A stretch of 64,000 nucleotides of DNA, taken from Corynebacterium heidelbergense. GTDB lineage: Bacteria; Actinomycetota; Actinomycetes; Mycobacteriales; Mycobacteriaceae. Position numbers and translations under genes: made by a program. Under the pieces are notes generated by a model. The model was given only the letters and a program-made list of their open reading frames with translations, did no database searches and had not been told where the DNA came from. The stretch spans positions 124,001 to 188,000 of the forward strand of contig NZ_CP063191.1 of NCBI RefSeq assembly GCF_028609845.1, written 5' to 3'. How positions within the stretch are numbered: the first letter of the stretch is position 1; the number at the start of each line of letters is the position of its first letter. Below are positions 1 to 12,270 of this stretch, one piece after another.

Positions 1-4155
<4,155 letters not shown>

Positions 4156-4419
4156 AACATGCACCACCCCGGGGTGATACCGGGGGTTGGTGTGCCGCGC
4201 ATCCCCGTGTGGTGGTGCGTGGTGAGTACTGAAGACGAACAAGAGGATGATGGTGTGCTGTGTGCTGCCGTGACCGCTGTGGTGGTGGTGTGGTGGTGTG
4301 TGGTGGGTTGCTCGCGTTGACTGTGCAGTGTCTGGCATGCCACAGCAGCCCTTGTGGTGCCCCGCCTTTTTGTGTGGGGTGCGTGTGGGGGTTGGCATGT
4401 TAACAAAAGAAAATTGAGT
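4156..4419 (+). other. 23S-5S spacer
   Basis: This 264-base spacer between 23S and 5S has no tRNA and no credible gene. It contains runs of GTGGTGGTGTGGTGG on the transcribed strand (about 4270-4310), so it shares the G/T-rich character of the 16S-23S spacer. The inverted segment CACCCCGGGGTG at 4163-4174 is a small perfect palindrome that may take part in precursor processing. Confidence 0.75.
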
Positions 4420-4541
4420 GTGTCGGTGGTTGTTAGCGGCGGGGGTCACGCCCGGTCCCGTTCCGAACCCGGAAGCTAAGCCTGCCAGCGCCGATGGTAC
4501 TGCACCTGGGAGGGTGTGGGAGAGTAGGTCACTGCCGGCCA
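4420..4541 (+). rRNA. rrf: 5S ribosomal RNA
   Basis: This is an actinobacterial 5S rRNA of about 120 bases. It has the conserved core CCCGGTCCCGTTCCGAACCC and the following GAAGCTAAGCCTGCCAGCGC, ending in the ACTGCCGGCC strand that pairs with TGTCGGTGGT at the 5' end. It follows the 23S gene in the normal 16S-23S-5S order. The ends are estimated from the terminal helix. Confidence 0.95.
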
Positions 4542-4556
4542 TAAACACAGAAAAGT

Positions 4557-4626
4557 AAGCAGGGAAGACAAATCCCCACATGGACGCGGATACAACCGCG
4601 TCCCGGGGGGATTGTCTTCCCTGCTT
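4557..4626 (+). terminator. rRNA operon terminator
   Basis: A 15-base perfect inverted repeat, AAGCAGGGAAGACAA at 4557-4571 and TTGTCTTCCCTGCTT at 4612-4626, encloses a second G/C-rich stem (GACGCGG / CCGCGTC with CCCC / GGGG). It sits directly after the 5S gene and before a convergent gene, so it is the likely transcription stop for the rRNA operon. It may act in both directions. Confidence 0.85.
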
Positions 4627-4782
4627 TCCTCATGCCCACACAACGGGGATACGCCACAGCCCGGAACGCACGTGCTCTATGTTGCGCTGGCGGTGACGAG
4701 AATAATCGCTGCGCTTGCTGAATCATTCCGGGCGGGTTCCTTACCCGCCTGTTTCTACGGGGGGTCTTCGCACTGGTGTTTT

Positions 4783-5829
4783 TTACCGTTGTGGGGCGTC
4801 TTCTCCGCTGCGGCGGGAAGTGAAGACCCGTGTGCGCCCGGTGATGGGGTCGGTAAACCGGAGTTGACTGGCGCATAATTGCAGCGGGCGGGAGAAGTCC
4901 TCGTCCTCTACCGTCGGGGGAGACGGCAGGGCGGCCTGCGGGTCGTATAACGCGGTGTGCGTTAGGTGTTCGTACAGGACGTCGTTGAAAATTGGCAGGC
5001 CGAGGGTGCGTAGCGCCAGTCGCAGTTGGTGGGTCTTCCCGGTCAGCGGCCGCAGCACCCACTCGAGTGCGGCCTGGCCCGCGTATTGCGTTTCCCGTAC
5101 TCCGAGTACTTGCGTGTCGGCGTTTGGTGGGCCGTCTACCTCGAGGTGGGCGGCGAGTCGGCCCCGGATCTTGATCATGCGGTGGCTGAGAGTCCACGGG
5201 GTCTCCGGGGTGGGGTCGGGCCATGTTTGCCAGTCGGCGAATTGCGCAATGGGGTGGTGATGGGACGCTGGGGGAATTGGCGTCCTCGCCTGATAAATCT
5301 TTTCCGGAATCCGCCGCTCAAACATCGCCTGATACAGGCCCCGGACCTGCCGACGAGCCGTGAACATCAGCACCCCGCTGGTCAGCCGGTCCAGGCGGTG
5401 GGCGGGGGATAATTCCGGATTGCCTAATTGGTTGCGCAGCTTCACGGTAGCTGTCTGCGCGATGTGCTGCCCCCGCGGCATCGTCGCCAAAAAAGGCGGC
5501 TTATCCACCACGACTAAATGATCGTCCTGGTGAAGGACGGGGATCACACCGGGGACCTCTCGCTCAATGGCCGGGCGTCGGTAGAAATTAACAAACTGCC
5601 CCGGACGCAGAAGGTCGCTGGGAGCGAAGGGGCGGCCGTGATCGTCTCGCACAAGCCCATCGGCGAAGCGCTGCTCTATAGCGGCATCATCGTCGTCGGG
5701 GTGCCGATGGCGCTGCTCGTGAATCAATCGCGAGACAAACTGCAGTGCGCTCACGGGCTCTGCGGAATCGGCATGCAGGCACGCGCGCGTTGGATTCAAG
5801 CCCGCACGGATTGGTAACGGTTTGATCAA
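4783..5829 (-). CDS. RluA-family RNA pseudouridine synthase
   Basis: This 348-residue protein should convert uridine to pseudouridine in rRNA or tRNA. The RluA signature HRLDRLTSGVL is seen around residues 144-154, with Asp147 as the expected catalytic aspartate, after the typical segment HLVVVDKPP near 104-112. The C-terminal part has the family's KTHQLRLAL motif. The N-terminal 85 residues look like a degenerate S4-type region. The target position cannot be told from sequence. The longest frame starts at a TTG codon at 5829, only 17 bases from the divergent micro-gene, so the true start may be internal, for example the GTG codon for Val26. It converges on the rRNA operon and stands alone. 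Confidence 0.88.
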   Translation of the reverse strand: MIKPLPIRAGLNPTRACLHADSAEPVSALQFVSRLIHEQRHRHPDDDDAAIEQRFADGLVRDDHGRPFAPSDLLRPGQFVNFYRRPAIEREVPGVIPVLHQDDHLVVVDKPPFLATMPRGQHIAQTATVKLRNQLGNPELSPAHRLDRLTSGVLMFTARRQVRGLYQAMFERRIPEKIYQARTPIPPASHHHPIAQFADWQTWPDPTPETPWTLSHRMIKIRGRLAAHLEVDGPPNADTQVLGVRETQYAGQAALEWVLRPLTGKTHQLRLALRTLGLPIFNDVLYEHLTHTALYDPQAALPSPPTVEDEDFSRPLQLCASQLRFTDPITGRTRVFTSRRSGEDAPQR

Positions 5830-5840
5830 CGCCTTATACT
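5811..5840 (+). promoter_or_regulatory. Promoter for leaderless micro-gene
   Basis: A TTGGTA -35-like hexamer at 5811-5816 and a near-consensus TATACT -10 hexamer at 5835-5840 are separated by 18 bases. The ATG of the 54-residue gene lies at 5847, six bases after the -10 box, where transcription would be expected to begin. There is no Shine-Dalgarno sequence. This arrangement predicts a leaderless mRNA, a common form in actinobacteria. The promoter lies inside the 5' end of the opposing pseudouridine synthase frame. Confidence 0.6.
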
Positions 5841-5846
5841 TTCCCC

Positions 5847-6011
5847 ATGGATATCAACGGAATTGTGCATGCAGCGGCCGATTTCTTCGCCACGGATTTC
5901 GGACGAATCGTCTACCAAGCCCTCAACGCAATCTACACGTTCCTCTTCCCGTCCAATGTCCCCGGTGCGCAAGACGTGTCGCTGCCCTCGCCCAAGCCCC
6001 CGGCAGCCTAG
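5847..6011 (+). CDS. Small hypothetical protein (54 aa), leaderless
   Basis: The frame ATG 5847 to TAG 6009-6011 encodes 54 residues beginning MDINGIVHAAADFF and ending in a Pro-rich tail (SLPSPKPPAA). The first 35 residues can form an amphipathic or membrane-seeking helix rich in Ala, Phe, Ile and Tyr, with no classical signal peptide. The size and style recall the small helical envelope peptides of corynebacteria (PorA/PorH type), but I cannot show homology. Support for it being a gene comes from the well-formed promoter ending right at the ATG and the lack of any other gene between the pseudouridine synthase and the stress protein. The function is unknown. Confidence 0.55.
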   Translation: MDINGIVHAAADFFATDFGRIVYQALNAIYTFLFPSNVPGAQDVSLPSPKPPAA

Positions 6012-6124
6012 GGGCAGCGCGCGTCCCCTCCCAGTGAGCCCCTCACTCGGGTGTTCCCTTCGCGACATTTTTGATAGGTAGCTGACACCGCCCCCGACAG
6101 GTTGCCATAATTAAAAGAGAGCAA

Positions 6125-6149
6125 GAACACGCTACGAACACGCTATAAA
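6125..6149 (+). promoter_or_regulatory. Direct repeats and -10-like box before usp gene
   Basis: The decamer GAACACGCTA occurs twice with an 11-base period (6125-6134 and 6136-6145). The second copy runs into a TATAAA hexamer at 6144-6149 that could be the -10 box for the stress-protein gene starting at 6177. Direct repeats spaced one helical turn apart over a promoter suggest a regulator site. No specific regulator can be named. Confidence 0.35.
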
Positions 6150-6176
6150 CGCGAAGGAAATGAAAGGGACGCCACC

Positions 6177-7112
6177 ATGGCACAGCCTGGAGGACAGTCG
6201 AACACCACCGCCGTCGGCGATGCCCACCCCAAGTGCATCGTCGTCGCGGTAGACGGTTCGGAAGCTAGCAACATCGCCGTCGAATGGGCCGCCAACGCCG
6301 CCGTGAAACGAGGCCAGCCATTGAAGCTGGCCTCTGCCTATTCGATGCCCCAGTTCATGTACGCCGACGGCATGGTCCCCCCGCAAGAGCTCTACGACGA
6401 GCTAGAGGGGGAGGCCAACGACAAGATCGACAACGCCCGCGCGATCGCCCAAGGCTTCAGCGCGGACCTGCAGATTTCTCACGAGGTCAGGGAATCGTCG
6501 CCGATCGACTTCCTGCTGGAGCTCTCCAGCGGTGCTGAGATGATCGTCATGGGCTCCCGTGGCCTCGGCGGCCTGTCCGGGCTGGTCATGGGATCGGTAT
6601 CCGCTGCCGTCGTCTCCCACGCGGACTGCCCCGTCGTCGTCGTGCGGAAAGACACGCAGGTCACCGAGGAGAACAAATACGGCCCGGTCGTCGTGGGCGT
6701 GGACGGATCCACCGTCTCCCGCCAGGCGATGGACATGGCGTTCCGGGAGGCGCAGGCCCGCAAAGCCGTCCTCCGCGCCGTCTTTGCCTGGAGCGATATG
6801 CACGTCCACGCGAGCTACGCCGGCCTGGCCGAAAGCCAGGAGCAGTTCGATTCCCTCGTCGAGGGCTACCAGGACCTTCTGGCGGAGGAGCTCAAGCCGC
6901 TGGTGGACAGGTACCCGGACGTGGAGGTCGTGGAGATCGTCGAGCGCGATCGCCCCATCCACGCGCTGAAGGACGCCGCCCGCGACGCGCAGCTACTCGT
7001 CCTCGGATCCCATGGCCGCGGCGGGTTCAAGGGCATGCTGCTGGGATCCACCTCCCGCGCCCTGCTGCAGTACGCACCATGCCCGATGATGGTGGTGCGG
7101 CCGCGCGATTAG
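6177..7112 (+). CDS. Universal stress protein, two UspA domains
   Basis: This 311-residue protein has two tandem UspA domains, roughly residues 20-155 and 165-310. Each ends in the ATP-binding signature G-2x-G-9x-G-S/T: GSRGLGGLSGLVMGS in the first and GSHGRGGFKGMLLGST in the second. Each also starts with the typical strand and loop (VVAVDGS and VVVGVDGS). ATP-binding proteins of this class in actinobacteria act in dormancy, hypoxia and stress responses, probably as regulators in the cytoplasm. The ATG at 6177 is preceded by AAAGGGA. The gene appears monocistronic. Confidence 0.93.
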   Translation: MAQPGGQSNTTAVGDAHPKCIVVAVDGSEASNIAVEWAANAAVKRGQPLKLASAYSMPQFMYADGMVPPQELYDELEGEANDKIDNARAIAQGFSADLQISHEVRESSPIDFLLELSSGAEMIVMGSRGLGGLSGLVMGSVSAAVVSHADCPVVVVRKDTQVTEENKYGPVVVGVDGSTVSRQAMDMAFREAQARKAVLRAVFAWSDMHVHASYAGLAESQEQFDSLVEGYQDLLAEELKPLVDRYPDVEVVEIVERDRPIHALKDAARDAQLLVLGSHGRGGFKGMLLGSTSRALLQYAPCPMMVVRPRD

Positions 7113-7218
7113 GTGGGGCCCCCGGGTAAAGTAGTGGGGAAAAGCGCGGCGCGAGGCCCGCTTTCGCGCCCTTCCCCCGATTCCCCCTCGCACCTATTCG
7201 CACAAACGTGGAGATTTG

Positions 7219-7932
7219 ATGGCGACCGAACGTGGTACCGGCGCCGCTTCCGGCCGTGGCACCGGCACGGGTAGCGGCAAAGCGGAGAGCAGATCCGTCG
7301 GCAAGCCCAGTCGCAGCACGAAGGTCGCCTCCGCCTCTCGCCGTCGCAACCGCCCGGGCCCGCGGCAGCGCCTCCTGGCCGGCGCCACCCACCTGTTCAC
7401 CACGGAAGGCATCCGCGTCATCGGCATCGATCGGATACTGCGCGAGGCGGATGTGGCCAAGGCCTCCCTCTATTCCCTTTTCGGCTCCAAAGACAATCTC
7501 GTGGTCGCCTATCTTCAGGAGTTGGACGCCAATTGGCGGCGCGACTGGCATGAACTTGCCGATCCCAGGCCCAACCCGGAAGACCGCATCATTGCGTTTT
7601 TTGACCTCTGCATCAAGGAGGAGCCGAAGAACAACTTCCGCGGGTCCCACTTTCAAAATGCCGCCGGGGAATACCCGCGCCCAGAGACGGAGAGCGAGGA
7701 GCGGATTCGCACCGCCGCGATGGAACATCGGCGGTGGTGTAGGGATACGATGGCTTGCCTGCTCACGGAGCGTTTCGGTTACGCCTCCCGGACACTCGCG
7801 GATCAGCTCATGGTGTTCATCGACGGCGGCCTGGCCGGGACGAAGATGTGCCGAACCACGGTTCCGCTGGAAACGGCCCGGGATATGGCCCGCCAGCTTT
7901 TGCTTACCGCACCCATGAGCTACAGCATCTAG
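7219..7932 (+). CDS. TetR/AcrR-family transcriptional regulator
   Basis: This 237-residue DNA-binding repressor has the helix-turn-helix near residues 50-97, with the family pattern ATHLFTTEGIRVIGIDRIL followed by VAKASLYSLFGSKDNLV. The rest is an all-helical ligand-binding domain whose effector is unknown. A Ser/Thr/Arg/Gly-rich tail of about 45 residues precedes the HTH and is longer than usual. A TTG lies directly before the ATG at 7219; the ATG is preferred, with GGAG eight bases upstream. It follows the stress protein on the same strand after a 106-base gap and converges on the yidC-like gene. Its target is not obvious from the neighbours. Confidence 0.88.
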   Translation: MATERGTGAASGRGTGTGSGKAESRSVGKPSRSTKVASASRRRNRPGPRQRLLAGATHLFTTEGIRVIGIDRILREADVAKASLYSLFGSKDNLVVAYLQELDANWRRDWHELADPRPNPEDRIIAFFDLCIKEEPKNNFRGSHFQNAAGEYPRPETESEERIRTAAMEHRRWCRDTMACLLTERFGYASRTLADQLMVFIDGGLAGTKMCRTTVPLETARDMARQLLLTAPMSYSI

Positions 7933-7964
7933 CGCGCTGCCCCGGCCTAGCGCGCTGCCCTAGC
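7929..7964 (+). repeat. 18-base tandem repeat at a convergent gene junction
   Basis: Two nearly identical 18-base units lie side by side, CTAGCGCGCTGCCCCGGC at 7929-7946 and CTAGCGCGCTGCCCTAGC at 7947-7964. The first overlaps the stop codon of the TetR gene. Each unit contains the palindrome AGCGCGCT. No terminator with a T-run is evident here. Confidence 0.7.
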
Positions 7965-8010
7965 CTATGGCACCGCCTCGGCCGACGGCGCTGCATCACC
8001 CCACCGGTAT

Positions 8011-8931
8011 CTACTTTCGGTGTTTCCCCTGCTTCTTATGCTTCTTCTGCTTCAACTCAGCTTTCTGCTGCGCGGTGAACTCCCAGAACTCTTGGGAGTA
8101 GGGGGTGGTGCGGTTGAGGTAGGCCTGGATGGCCTGCGATGAAGTTAGCGTCCACAAGTTATTGACCACCCAGTACATGAGGATGGCCACCGGCGCGGCC
8201 CCAACGAGCGCAAACGAGATGGGGAAAATCAGTACGAACGGACCAAACAGGAACATGGAGCGGGTAATCACGCGGGAGGGGGCGGAGCCATAATCCATCG
8301 TCTTCACGCTGCGCCGCATGGACAACACGAAGTTGAGCGTGGTGAAAAGGGACGCGCAAATCGCCAGGGGAAGGGCCAGATGGAGGACGTCCGGGCGAAC
8401 CGTCCCCAAGTAGGCCAACTTATCCGCGGTCATGGACACATAGGCGGGCACTGGCACGCCGAAGATGTGGGCGTTGAGGAATGTGGAAACATCGTCGCCG
8501 GAAAGGGGGCCCACGGCGGAATGCTGGGTGGCTTCCAAGCCTTCCGGGGGACGGGCCACGCGCAATAACAGGCGGTACAGGCCGATAATGACGGGTATTT
8601 GGATCAACGCGGGTAGACAGCCATCCGCTGCGCTGTATTCCCCCTCGCGGCGTATCTCTTTGGATTTCTGCCGCATCAGCGCGCGGGACTCTGCGTCCTT
8701 CTTATCAGCGAATTCCCGCTCCAGGGCCCGCAATTGGGGGCGGAGATTAGCCAGGTGCCGGCTAGAGCGCATTTGCCGGATATAGAGGGGAATCAGCAGG
8801 CCGCGGAGGGTAAAGACCAGGAAGACGATGGAAATAACCCACGCGGAGGAAGTATCCATGCCCAGCGCGTGGCTAAACAGCCAGTGCCAGCCCTTGAGGA
8901 CCAGTGCCACTGGGTATTCCAAAAACATCAT
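8011..8931 (-). CDS. YidC/Oxa1-family membrane insertase
   Basis: This 306-residue integral membrane protein should help insert and fold proteins in the cytoplasmic membrane, with or without SecYEG. Oxa1-type features include a first membrane segment near residues 30-50, the charged cytoplasmic hairpin (RQMRSSRHLANLRPQLRALE), the core segment CLPALIQIPVIIGLYRLL near 105-122, three further hydrophobic segments and a Lys-rich C-terminal tail (KQKKHKKQGKHRK). It is not in the rpmH-rnpA-yidC locus, so it is probably a second paralogue. Two adjacent ATG codons (8931 and 8928) are possible starts. It may be cotranscribed with lsr2 upstream, although a terminator lies between them. Confidence 0.9.
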   Translation of the reverse strand: MMFLEYPVALVLKGWHWLFSHALGMDTSSAWVISIVFLVFTLRGLLIPLYIRQMRSSRHLANLRPQLRALEREFADKKDAESRALMRQKSKEIRREGEYSAADGCLPALIQIPVIIGLYRLLLRVARPPEGLEATQHSAVGPLSGDDVSTFLNAHIFGVPVPAYVSMTADKLAYLGTVRPDVLHLALPLAICASLFTTLNFVLSMRRSVKTMDYGSAPSRVITRSMFLFGPFVLIFPISFALVGAAPVAILMYWVVNNLWTLTSSQAIQAYLNRTTPYSQEFWEFTAQQKAELKQKKHKKQGKHRK

Positions 8932-8990
8932 GGTTGCAGCGTACCGCCCACTGCTCCCCGGGGCTCACCGTGGTGCGCGGTGGAATGGCA

Positions 8991-9023
8991 AAAACCCCCG
9001 GGGAAGTGACACCCGGGGGTTTT
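8991..9023 (-). terminator. Rho-independent terminator after lsr2
   Basis: A 12-base perfect inverted repeat (AAAACCCCCGGG at 8991-9002, CCCGGGGGTTTT at 9012-9023) has a 9-base loop. Read on the minus strand downstream of the lsr2 stop at 9034, it gives a G/C-rich hairpin followed by U residues, the classical form. The A/T flanks on both sides allow weaker action in the other direction. Confidence 0.85.
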
Positions 9024-9033
9024 CGGCTGGCTG

Positions 9034-9378
9034 TTAGCCCTGGGCCTTGCGGTAGGCCTCAACCACATCAGCGGAGATGCGGCCGCGGGAGGAAACCTCT
9101 ACGCCATTCTTGCGAGCCCACTCGCGGATCTTGCGGTTGCGCTCAGCGGAGTTGGTGTCCCGCTGCGTGGTGGAGCGGCGGTTGCCGCCACGGCCCTTGC
9201 GCCGGGCCACGTTGACGAAGGGGCCGACCGCGTCCTGGAACTTCTGCTGGTTTTCGGTGGACAGGTCCATGGTGTAGTCCACACCATTGACGGAGAAGTC
9301 CACGACGTTGACTTCGTTTTCGTTCAGGGGCGAGTTGTCCATATCGTCGTAGTACTGCGTTACTTCGCGACGTGCCAT
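9034..9378 (-). CDS. lsr2: Lsr2-family nucleoid-associated protein
   Basis: This 114-residue Lsr2 protein bridges DNA and silences A+T-rich, often horizontally acquired genes, the actinobacterial counterpart of H-NS. The N-terminal dimerisation half (residues 1-60, with VDFSVNGVDYTMDLS) is followed by a basic linker and the C-terminal DNA-binding domain IREWARKNGVEVSSRGRIS, where the SRGRI loop is the minor-groove AT-hook-like motif. The start has a strong AAGGAG nine bases upstream. It is probably monocistronic, with its own terminator. It matters here because the window holds a few lower-G+C segments that could be its targets. Confidence 0.95.
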   Translation of the reverse strand: MARREVTQYYDDMDNSPLNENEVNVVDFSVNGVDYTMDLSTENQQKFQDAVGPFVNVARRKGRGGNRRSTTQRDTNSAERNRKIREWARKNGVEVSSRGRISADVVEAYRKAQG

Positions 9379-9601
9379 AGATGTATCTCCTTTTGCTGTT
9401 GATCGGTTAAGTGCAACTAAGTGGAGTATATCGCAAGGTGACGCGTGTGGGTTAAAGCCTTAGGTCACAAAGGTGGTTAAACCGTTTTTGCGGTTTGTGG
9501 GTGCTGCCTCATCGTAAGTTCTCCCGGCGCGTGATGGGCGAGGAGGAAGGGGAAACGGCGAGCACCCCTTCTTCTCCTGGCACCACAGTGCGCGGGACTT
9601 T

Positions 9602-11425
9602 CTATCTTCCTGAGTGGGTGGTGGGATCCACCTGGCTATTCAGCATTTGGATGCCGGGTTTGCCGTGGTAACTCCGGGCCGACGTGGCGTAATACATGCT
9701 CGAATTGGGGCTGAGTTTCCCGTCGGGGGCGATGTAAATCCAGTCGGTGTGCACAAAATCGGGCGTTACCTGCACCACGTTGTATCCGTGGGAGTCGTAT
9801 TCCAAGTAACGCACGTGGTGGTTGAGGTTGGTAAATGCGGCCTCGGCTGTCAGCGTCAGGCCGTTGTTTTCCGGCAGCTTGAGAATGTCGTCCAGGTTGG
9901 AGGAGGTCACGGAGGTGCACACGAACTCCACTGCCGCCACGCCGTCTTGCGGGTAGGCTGCGGGCTCCACGGGCACGTCGCAGGCCCATCCGGAGTGGAT
10001 GTCCCCGGTGAGCCACACGGTGTTGTCGATGCCTTTCTCCCGGAGGAAACGCACGAGGCGACGGCGTTCTGCCGCGTAGCCGTCCCACTGGTCGAAGTTG
10101 TACGGCATGCCCTGCTCTGGCAGTCCCAGAAGCTGGGTGACGGCGGAGCTGGTCTGGGGATCCAGCGGCGGGATGAGCACGGGGGTGAACATCACGGAGT
10201 TGCCGATGAAGTTCCACCGAGCGGTGGAGGATTGCAGCTTGCCGGTGAGCCAGGTGAACTGCTCGGATCCCATCATGGTCCGGTTCTCGTCGTCCACCTC
10301 ACGGGCGGTGGTGAAGCTCGGCTGCTTGTTGCGGTAGGTCCGCAGGTCCAGCATGTTCAATTCCACGAGCGAGCCGAAGGCCAGGTTGCGGTAGAGATGC
10401 CCACCCTGGGAAAACGGCGTGGCCCGCACGGGCAACCACTCCAGGTAAGCCTGGATGGCGGCGTCTCGGCGGGCAACCCAATCGCCCTCATTGGGCTGGT
10501 GATTTTCGGCGCCGCCGCTCCATGCGTCGTTGGCCGTCTCGTGGTCGTCCCACGTCACGATCCAGGGGCAGGCGGCATGGGCGGCCTGCAGGTTCACGTC
10601 GGTGTGGTACTGGCCGTAGCGCTCGCGGTAGTCGGCGAGGGTGAGGATTTCGTTGGCGGGATCGTGGTCTCGCACGGGGCCGCTCTTACCGGTGTAGTTG
10701 CCGCGCTCGTACTCGTAGATGTAATCGCCGACGTGGAGGGCGTAGTCGATATCCCCGCGGTGGGCCATGTCCCCGTAGGCGTGAAAGAAGCCGGCTTCCC
10801 AGTTGGAGCAGCTAAAGAGGGCGAACCGCAGTTCCTGGACGTCCGCACCGGCCGCCGGGGCCGTGCGGGTGCGGCCGACGGGGGAGACGTGGCCGGTGTA
10901 GTCGCCGTCCGTGATGGTGAAGCGGTAGTAGTAGTCGGTGCCGGGGTTCAGGCCCGCGGCCTCTGGCTTCACGGTCATGTCCGTGTCTGGTGTGGCGGTG
11001 ATGTTTCCGGACGCCACGACGGCGCGAAACTGCGGGTCCTGCGCCACTTCCCACTTGACCTTGGTGGGGGTGCCTCGATTCTTGCCGGGCAGGTCCCCGG
11101 GGTGGGAAGTGATGCGGGTCCACAGCAGGACGCTGCCGGGCAGGGGATCACCGGATGCAACGCCGTGCACAAAGGCAGGGCTGGGGCCGCCGGGCTTTTG
11201 GCCCTGTGGTGCCGGGGGTGCGGAAGGGGCGTGGGCGGCGGCGGTGCCGGGCAGGGCGCTGGCAACGGCCACGCCGGCGGTGGCGACTGCGGAGCCTTGT
11301 AGAACTCGTCGGCGAGTGATGCCGCGGTCGGGGGTAGTGCCGCCCGCACAGGTGTTGGCGTGGGGCTGACCGTTGGGCGAGTCACCCGTTTTCGGGCGCG
11401 CGGAATTGGCGGGGTTCGAAGTCAT
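9602..11425 (-). CDS. phoD: PhoD-family alkaline phosphatase/phosphodiesterase, Tat-exported
   Basis: This 607-residue secreted metallophosphatase hydrolyses phosphomono- or diesters, usually with Ca and Fe. A twin-arginine signal is seen at residues 38-45 (TRRRVLQG), followed by a hydrophobic Ala/Val stretch and an AxA cleavage region near 60-66. An N-terminal PhoD domain (FVHGVASGDPLPGSVLLWTR) precedes the metallophosphatase core with ALHVGDYIYEY, WDDHE and WLTGDIHSGW, which supply the metal ligands. The length suits the family. It stands alone. A pho-box is not obvious upstream, so phosphate control is only an expectation from other corynebacteria. Confidence 0.95.
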   Translation of the reverse strand: MTSNPANSARPKTGDSPNGQPHANTCAGGTTPDRGITRRRVLQGSAVATAGVAVASALPGTAAAHAPSAPPAPQGQKPGGPSPAFVHGVASGDPLPGSVLLWTRITSHPGDLPGKNRGTPTKVKWEVAQDPQFRAVVASGNITATPDTDMTVKPEAAGLNPGTDYYYRFTITDGDYTGHVSPVGRTRTAPAAGADVQELRFALFSCSNWEAGFFHAYGDMAHRGDIDYALHVGDYIYEYERGNYTGKSGPVRDHDPANEILTLADYRERYGQYHTDVNLQAAHAACPWIVTWDDHETANDAWSGGAENHQPNEGDWVARRDAAIQAYLEWLPVRATPFSQGGHLYRNLAFGSLVELNMLDLRTYRNKQPSFTTAREVDDENRTMMGSEQFTWLTGKLQSSTARWNFIGNSVMFTPVLIPPLDPQTSSAVTQLLGLPEQGMPYNFDQWDGYAAERRRLVRFLREKGIDNTVWLTGDIHSGWACDVPVEPAAYPQDGVAAVEFVCTSVTSSNLDDILKLPENNGLTLTAEAAFTNLNHHVRYLEYDSHGYNVVQVTPDFVHTDWIYIAPDGKLSPNSSMYYATSARSYHGKPGIQMLNSQVDPTTHSGR

Positions 11426-11537
11426 ACAGAGATTCGATCATAAGCGAACCGCTTTTTCCTGTCGGCCGGGAGGATTTCACCTCCCGTTTGCCTTGGGCTC
11501 GGCGCGGTTACCTATCGGGAGGTTGCCACTCGCGCGG

Positions 11538-12167
11538 TTAGGTGCGCTTTGCCGCGATCTGCCGCTCGACGAGGCCCAGTTCCTTCTCGATGGACTTCAA
11601 AACCCGCTTGGTTTGATCCTCGTTCATGGTGGAGGTGTTATCGATGGCGTCGTCCAACACGTCCATCCGGTCCTTGACGTCCTTAGCAAAACCGCTAGGC
11701 ACCCCGTGATCGTCCAGGGACTTGCGGACCTTCTTGATGCGGGCCTTGTGGGCTGCGCCGTCCTGGCTGTACTCCACCATGTCCTCGCGGTCCACCCCGG
11801 CGCGGTAGGCCATAGAGCCCTCCGAGGCAGAGCGGGCCTGGTTGAGCGCCCGGTACAGCAGCGGCAGGGCAACGGGGGCGGCGACGCGGGTGGCGGTGGC
11901 GTAGCGCATGATCGTCTTGGAGTTCAGGCTGCCCTGCTTGATTTGCTCCACGGCGGCCTTGGCCATCTTCTCTTCGTGCTTCCGGCGCTGCTTGAGCTCC
12001 TTGGCCTCGTACTTGCGCACCTGCTTGGCGGTCTTGCGCAGGTAGGCTTCCTTGCGCTGTTCCAGCTTGGTGGATGCTTTGGCCTCCGCCTTGGCCCTGA
12101 CCTTCGCGGCTCGGTACGCGGCCTTGCGCTCCTGGCGGCGCTTGCGCATCTTCTTGAGAAGTCCCAT
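11538..12167 (-). CDS. Conserved charged coiled-coil protein, DUF6474-like
   Basis: This 209-residue protein starts MGLLKKMRKRRQERKAAYRA. Its first 95 residues are very rich in Lys, Arg, Ala and Glu and should form a long basic helix or coiled coil. The C-terminal half contains a small mixed segment (VPSGFAKDVKDRMDVLDDAI) and another predicted coiled coil. There is no signal peptide or membrane segment. It resembles corynebacterial proteins named DUF6474 by recall of the N-terminal pattern, not by a search. The function is unknown; the charge suggests nucleic-acid or membrane-surface contact. Confidence 0.7.
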   Translation of the reverse strand: MGLLKKMRKRRQERKAAYRAAKVRAKAEAKASTKLEQRKEAYLRKTAKQVRKYEAKELKQRRKHEEKMAKAAVEQIKQGSLNSKTIMRYATATRVAAPVALPLLYRALNQARSASEGSMAYRAGVDREDMVEYSQDGAAHKARIKKVRKSLDDHGVPSGFAKDVKDRMDVLDDAIDNTSTMNEDQTKRVLKSIEKELGLVERQIAAKRT

Positions 12168-12270
12168 GTGTGTCTCTCGCGTCTTTCCTCGAACGATCGT
12201 TGCCCCCGGCGGGTGTACGTTGGTCTACTTTAGCTAATGGCCGCCACCCTCGGGGGCCACTAGCCGCTAG

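Noticed and set aside
9614-11302. 562-codon plus-strand frame opposite phoD
   Set aside because: It is a shadow frame of a G+C-rich gene. The minus strand encodes a complete PhoD with Tat signal and metal motifs, while this frame has low-complexity Gly/Val/His composition and no start signal.
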